Source: JANLUX01 sp031363705
GTDB lineage: Bacteria > Bacteroidota > Bacteroidia > AKYH767-A > OLB10
Direction of reading: 5' to 3'
Assembly (NCBI GenBank): GCA_031363705.1
Contig: JANLUX010000028.1
Span: 1 to 6,008, forward strand
Length of the DNA: 6,008 nucleotides
Shown here: in pieces, positions 5,296-6,008 of the stretch
Layout of the letters: each line of letters begins with the position of its first letter
How positions within the stretch are numbered: position 1 is the stretch's first letter
The notes under the pieces: generated by a model
Databases searched by the model: none
What the model was told of the DNA's origin: nothing
What the model saw: the letters and a program-made list of their open reading frames with translations, nothing else
Made by a program: the position numbers and the translations under genes

Positions 5296-6008
5296 TTAAA
5301 AATGAATTCCCAATCCCGCTTCAAATAACCCTTTTTTCTCTTCGTCAGAAAATGCAATTGAAACACGGGTAGTAAATATGTCGAGTAGGGGAGTGATATA
5401 AATTCCTCCGCCATATCCTGCATGTATTTTATCTGATGATTCATTTGGTACCCATACTCTTCCTGCATCATAAAAGCCATACACACCATAAGTAAGTGGT
5501 AAAAAAGAAGTATTAAGCGTTCCGAATTCTATGCTTAGCTGTGTATTCACATAAGCTGTAGTATTTCCTGCAAAGCGGTCACGTACATAACCGCGCAGTC
5601 CTGTAGTTCGTCCCAGTGTATTAAGTTTATAAAAAGGAATATCGCCCCTGGCATTCTCAAAACCACCTTTTATCCCTAAAGTAATGGGTAATAAAGTCCG
5701 ACTCGATTGATAGAATTCTAAGGAAACTTCACTGTTTGAAAAATCTTTATCGTCACTGATATTAAAATGCGAATAAGTCTGCTTTGCAAAAAAACGGATA
5801 CCATGTTTGGGAACAATTGCATTATCACGAAAGTCAATATCAAGCGTGGTGCTGGCTGCAAAAAAATCGAGATTATTTTTTCCAAATACTTCCTGGTCAA
5901 TTGAGAGGAAATGATCAGCAAATAAAGTGGCATCATTTGCTTCATAACCCACGCCAAAATTAAAGCTGCTCTTCCTCCAGAAAACTTTTTGCAATCCTGT
6001 AAATGCAT
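5296..6008 (-). CDS. Omp85-family (BamA/TamA-like) outer-membrane beta-barrel, C-terminal part only
   Basis: The frame is open to the window edge (first complete codon 6006-6004), so the N-terminus is missing. The visible 236 residues are the second half or so of a 16-stranded Omp85 barrel (surface-antigen domain). Evidence: repeated amphipathic strands with alternating aromatic residues; the motif LRGY (137-140) in TTGLRGYVRDRFAG, matching the family's conserved (V/L)RG(F/Y) loop-6 motif; the late strand YGFYDAGRVW (about 176-185); and a closing LFEAGLGIHF ending in Phe, the beta-signal recognised by the Bam complex. These proteins insert or export proteins at the outer membrane. POTRA domains would lie upstream and cannot be seen. 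In Bacteroidota similar barrels are also fused to a calcineurin-like phosphoesterase domain, so the exact subfamily is open. Its terminator is at 5171-5206. Confidence 0.88.
   Translation of the reverse strand, partial: AFTGLQKVFWRKSSFNFGVGYEANDATLFADHFLSIDQEVFGKNNLDFFAASTTLDIDFRDNAIVPKHGIRFFAKQTYSHFNISDDKDFSNSEVSLEFYQSSRTLLPITLGIKGGFENARGDIPFYKLNTLGRTTGLRGYVRDRFAGNTTAYVNTQLSIEFGTLNTSFLPLTYGVYGFYDAGRVWVPNESSDKIHAGYGGGIYITPLLDIFTTRVSIAFSDEEKKGLFEAGLGIHF

Noticed and set aside
5718..6008. 96-codon minus-strand frame overlapping the Omp85 gene
   Set aside because: It is an out-of-frame shadow; the overlapping frame carries the barrel strands, the LRGY motif and a proper C-terminal beta-signal.

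Overview
The window looks like an AT-rich chromosomal segment of a Bacteroidota bacterium, most likely from the Chitinophagales/Sphingobacteriia side of the phylum. The strongest evidence is a secreted M43 metalloprotease that ends in a type IX secretion (T9SS) sorting domain, a system confined to this phylum. TAnnTTFG-style promoters of the TAnnTTTG class, weak or absent Shine-Dalgarno sequences and palindrome-rich intergenic repeats fit the same assignment.

Layout: (1) 3-662, plus strand: the 3' end of a gene whose product carries two tandem copies of a beta-rich domain resembling DUF2541/YaaI. (2) 663-950: no gene, but an intergenic repeat element with palindromes and the degenerate 'SLRGTKQS' type of spurious coding. 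(3) 951-1603, plus strand: a small secreted protein gene (1036-1524) flanked by two copies of a 75-base sequence. The copies differ mostly at third codon positions. The upstream one reads as the C-terminal tail of a lost paralogue, and the downstream one as this gene's own tail displaced by a one-base frameshift. (4) 1806-3743, minus strand: the M43 protease, with its own terminator. (5) 3744-4215: a long divergent intergenic stretch ending in a strong plus-strand terminator that has no visible gene in front of it. (6) 4269-5102, plus strand: an OmpA-family lipid-free outer-membrane/periplasmic protein with an uncharacterised N-terminal domain. (7) 5296-6008, minus strand: the C-terminal beta-barrel of an Omp85-family (BamA/TamA-like) outer-membrane protein, cut by the window edge, with its own terminator at 5171-5206.

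The genes are not an operon: orientation alternates (+ + - + -), and most units have separate terminators or promoters. The common theme is the cell envelope: exported proteins, a T9SS cargo, a peptidoglycan-binding OmpA domain and an outer-membrane barrel. I see no CRISPR array, tRNA, rRNA, transposase or phage gene, and no convincing new multi-gene system. The most informative unusual signal is the decayed tandem paralogue and probable frameshift at 951-1603.
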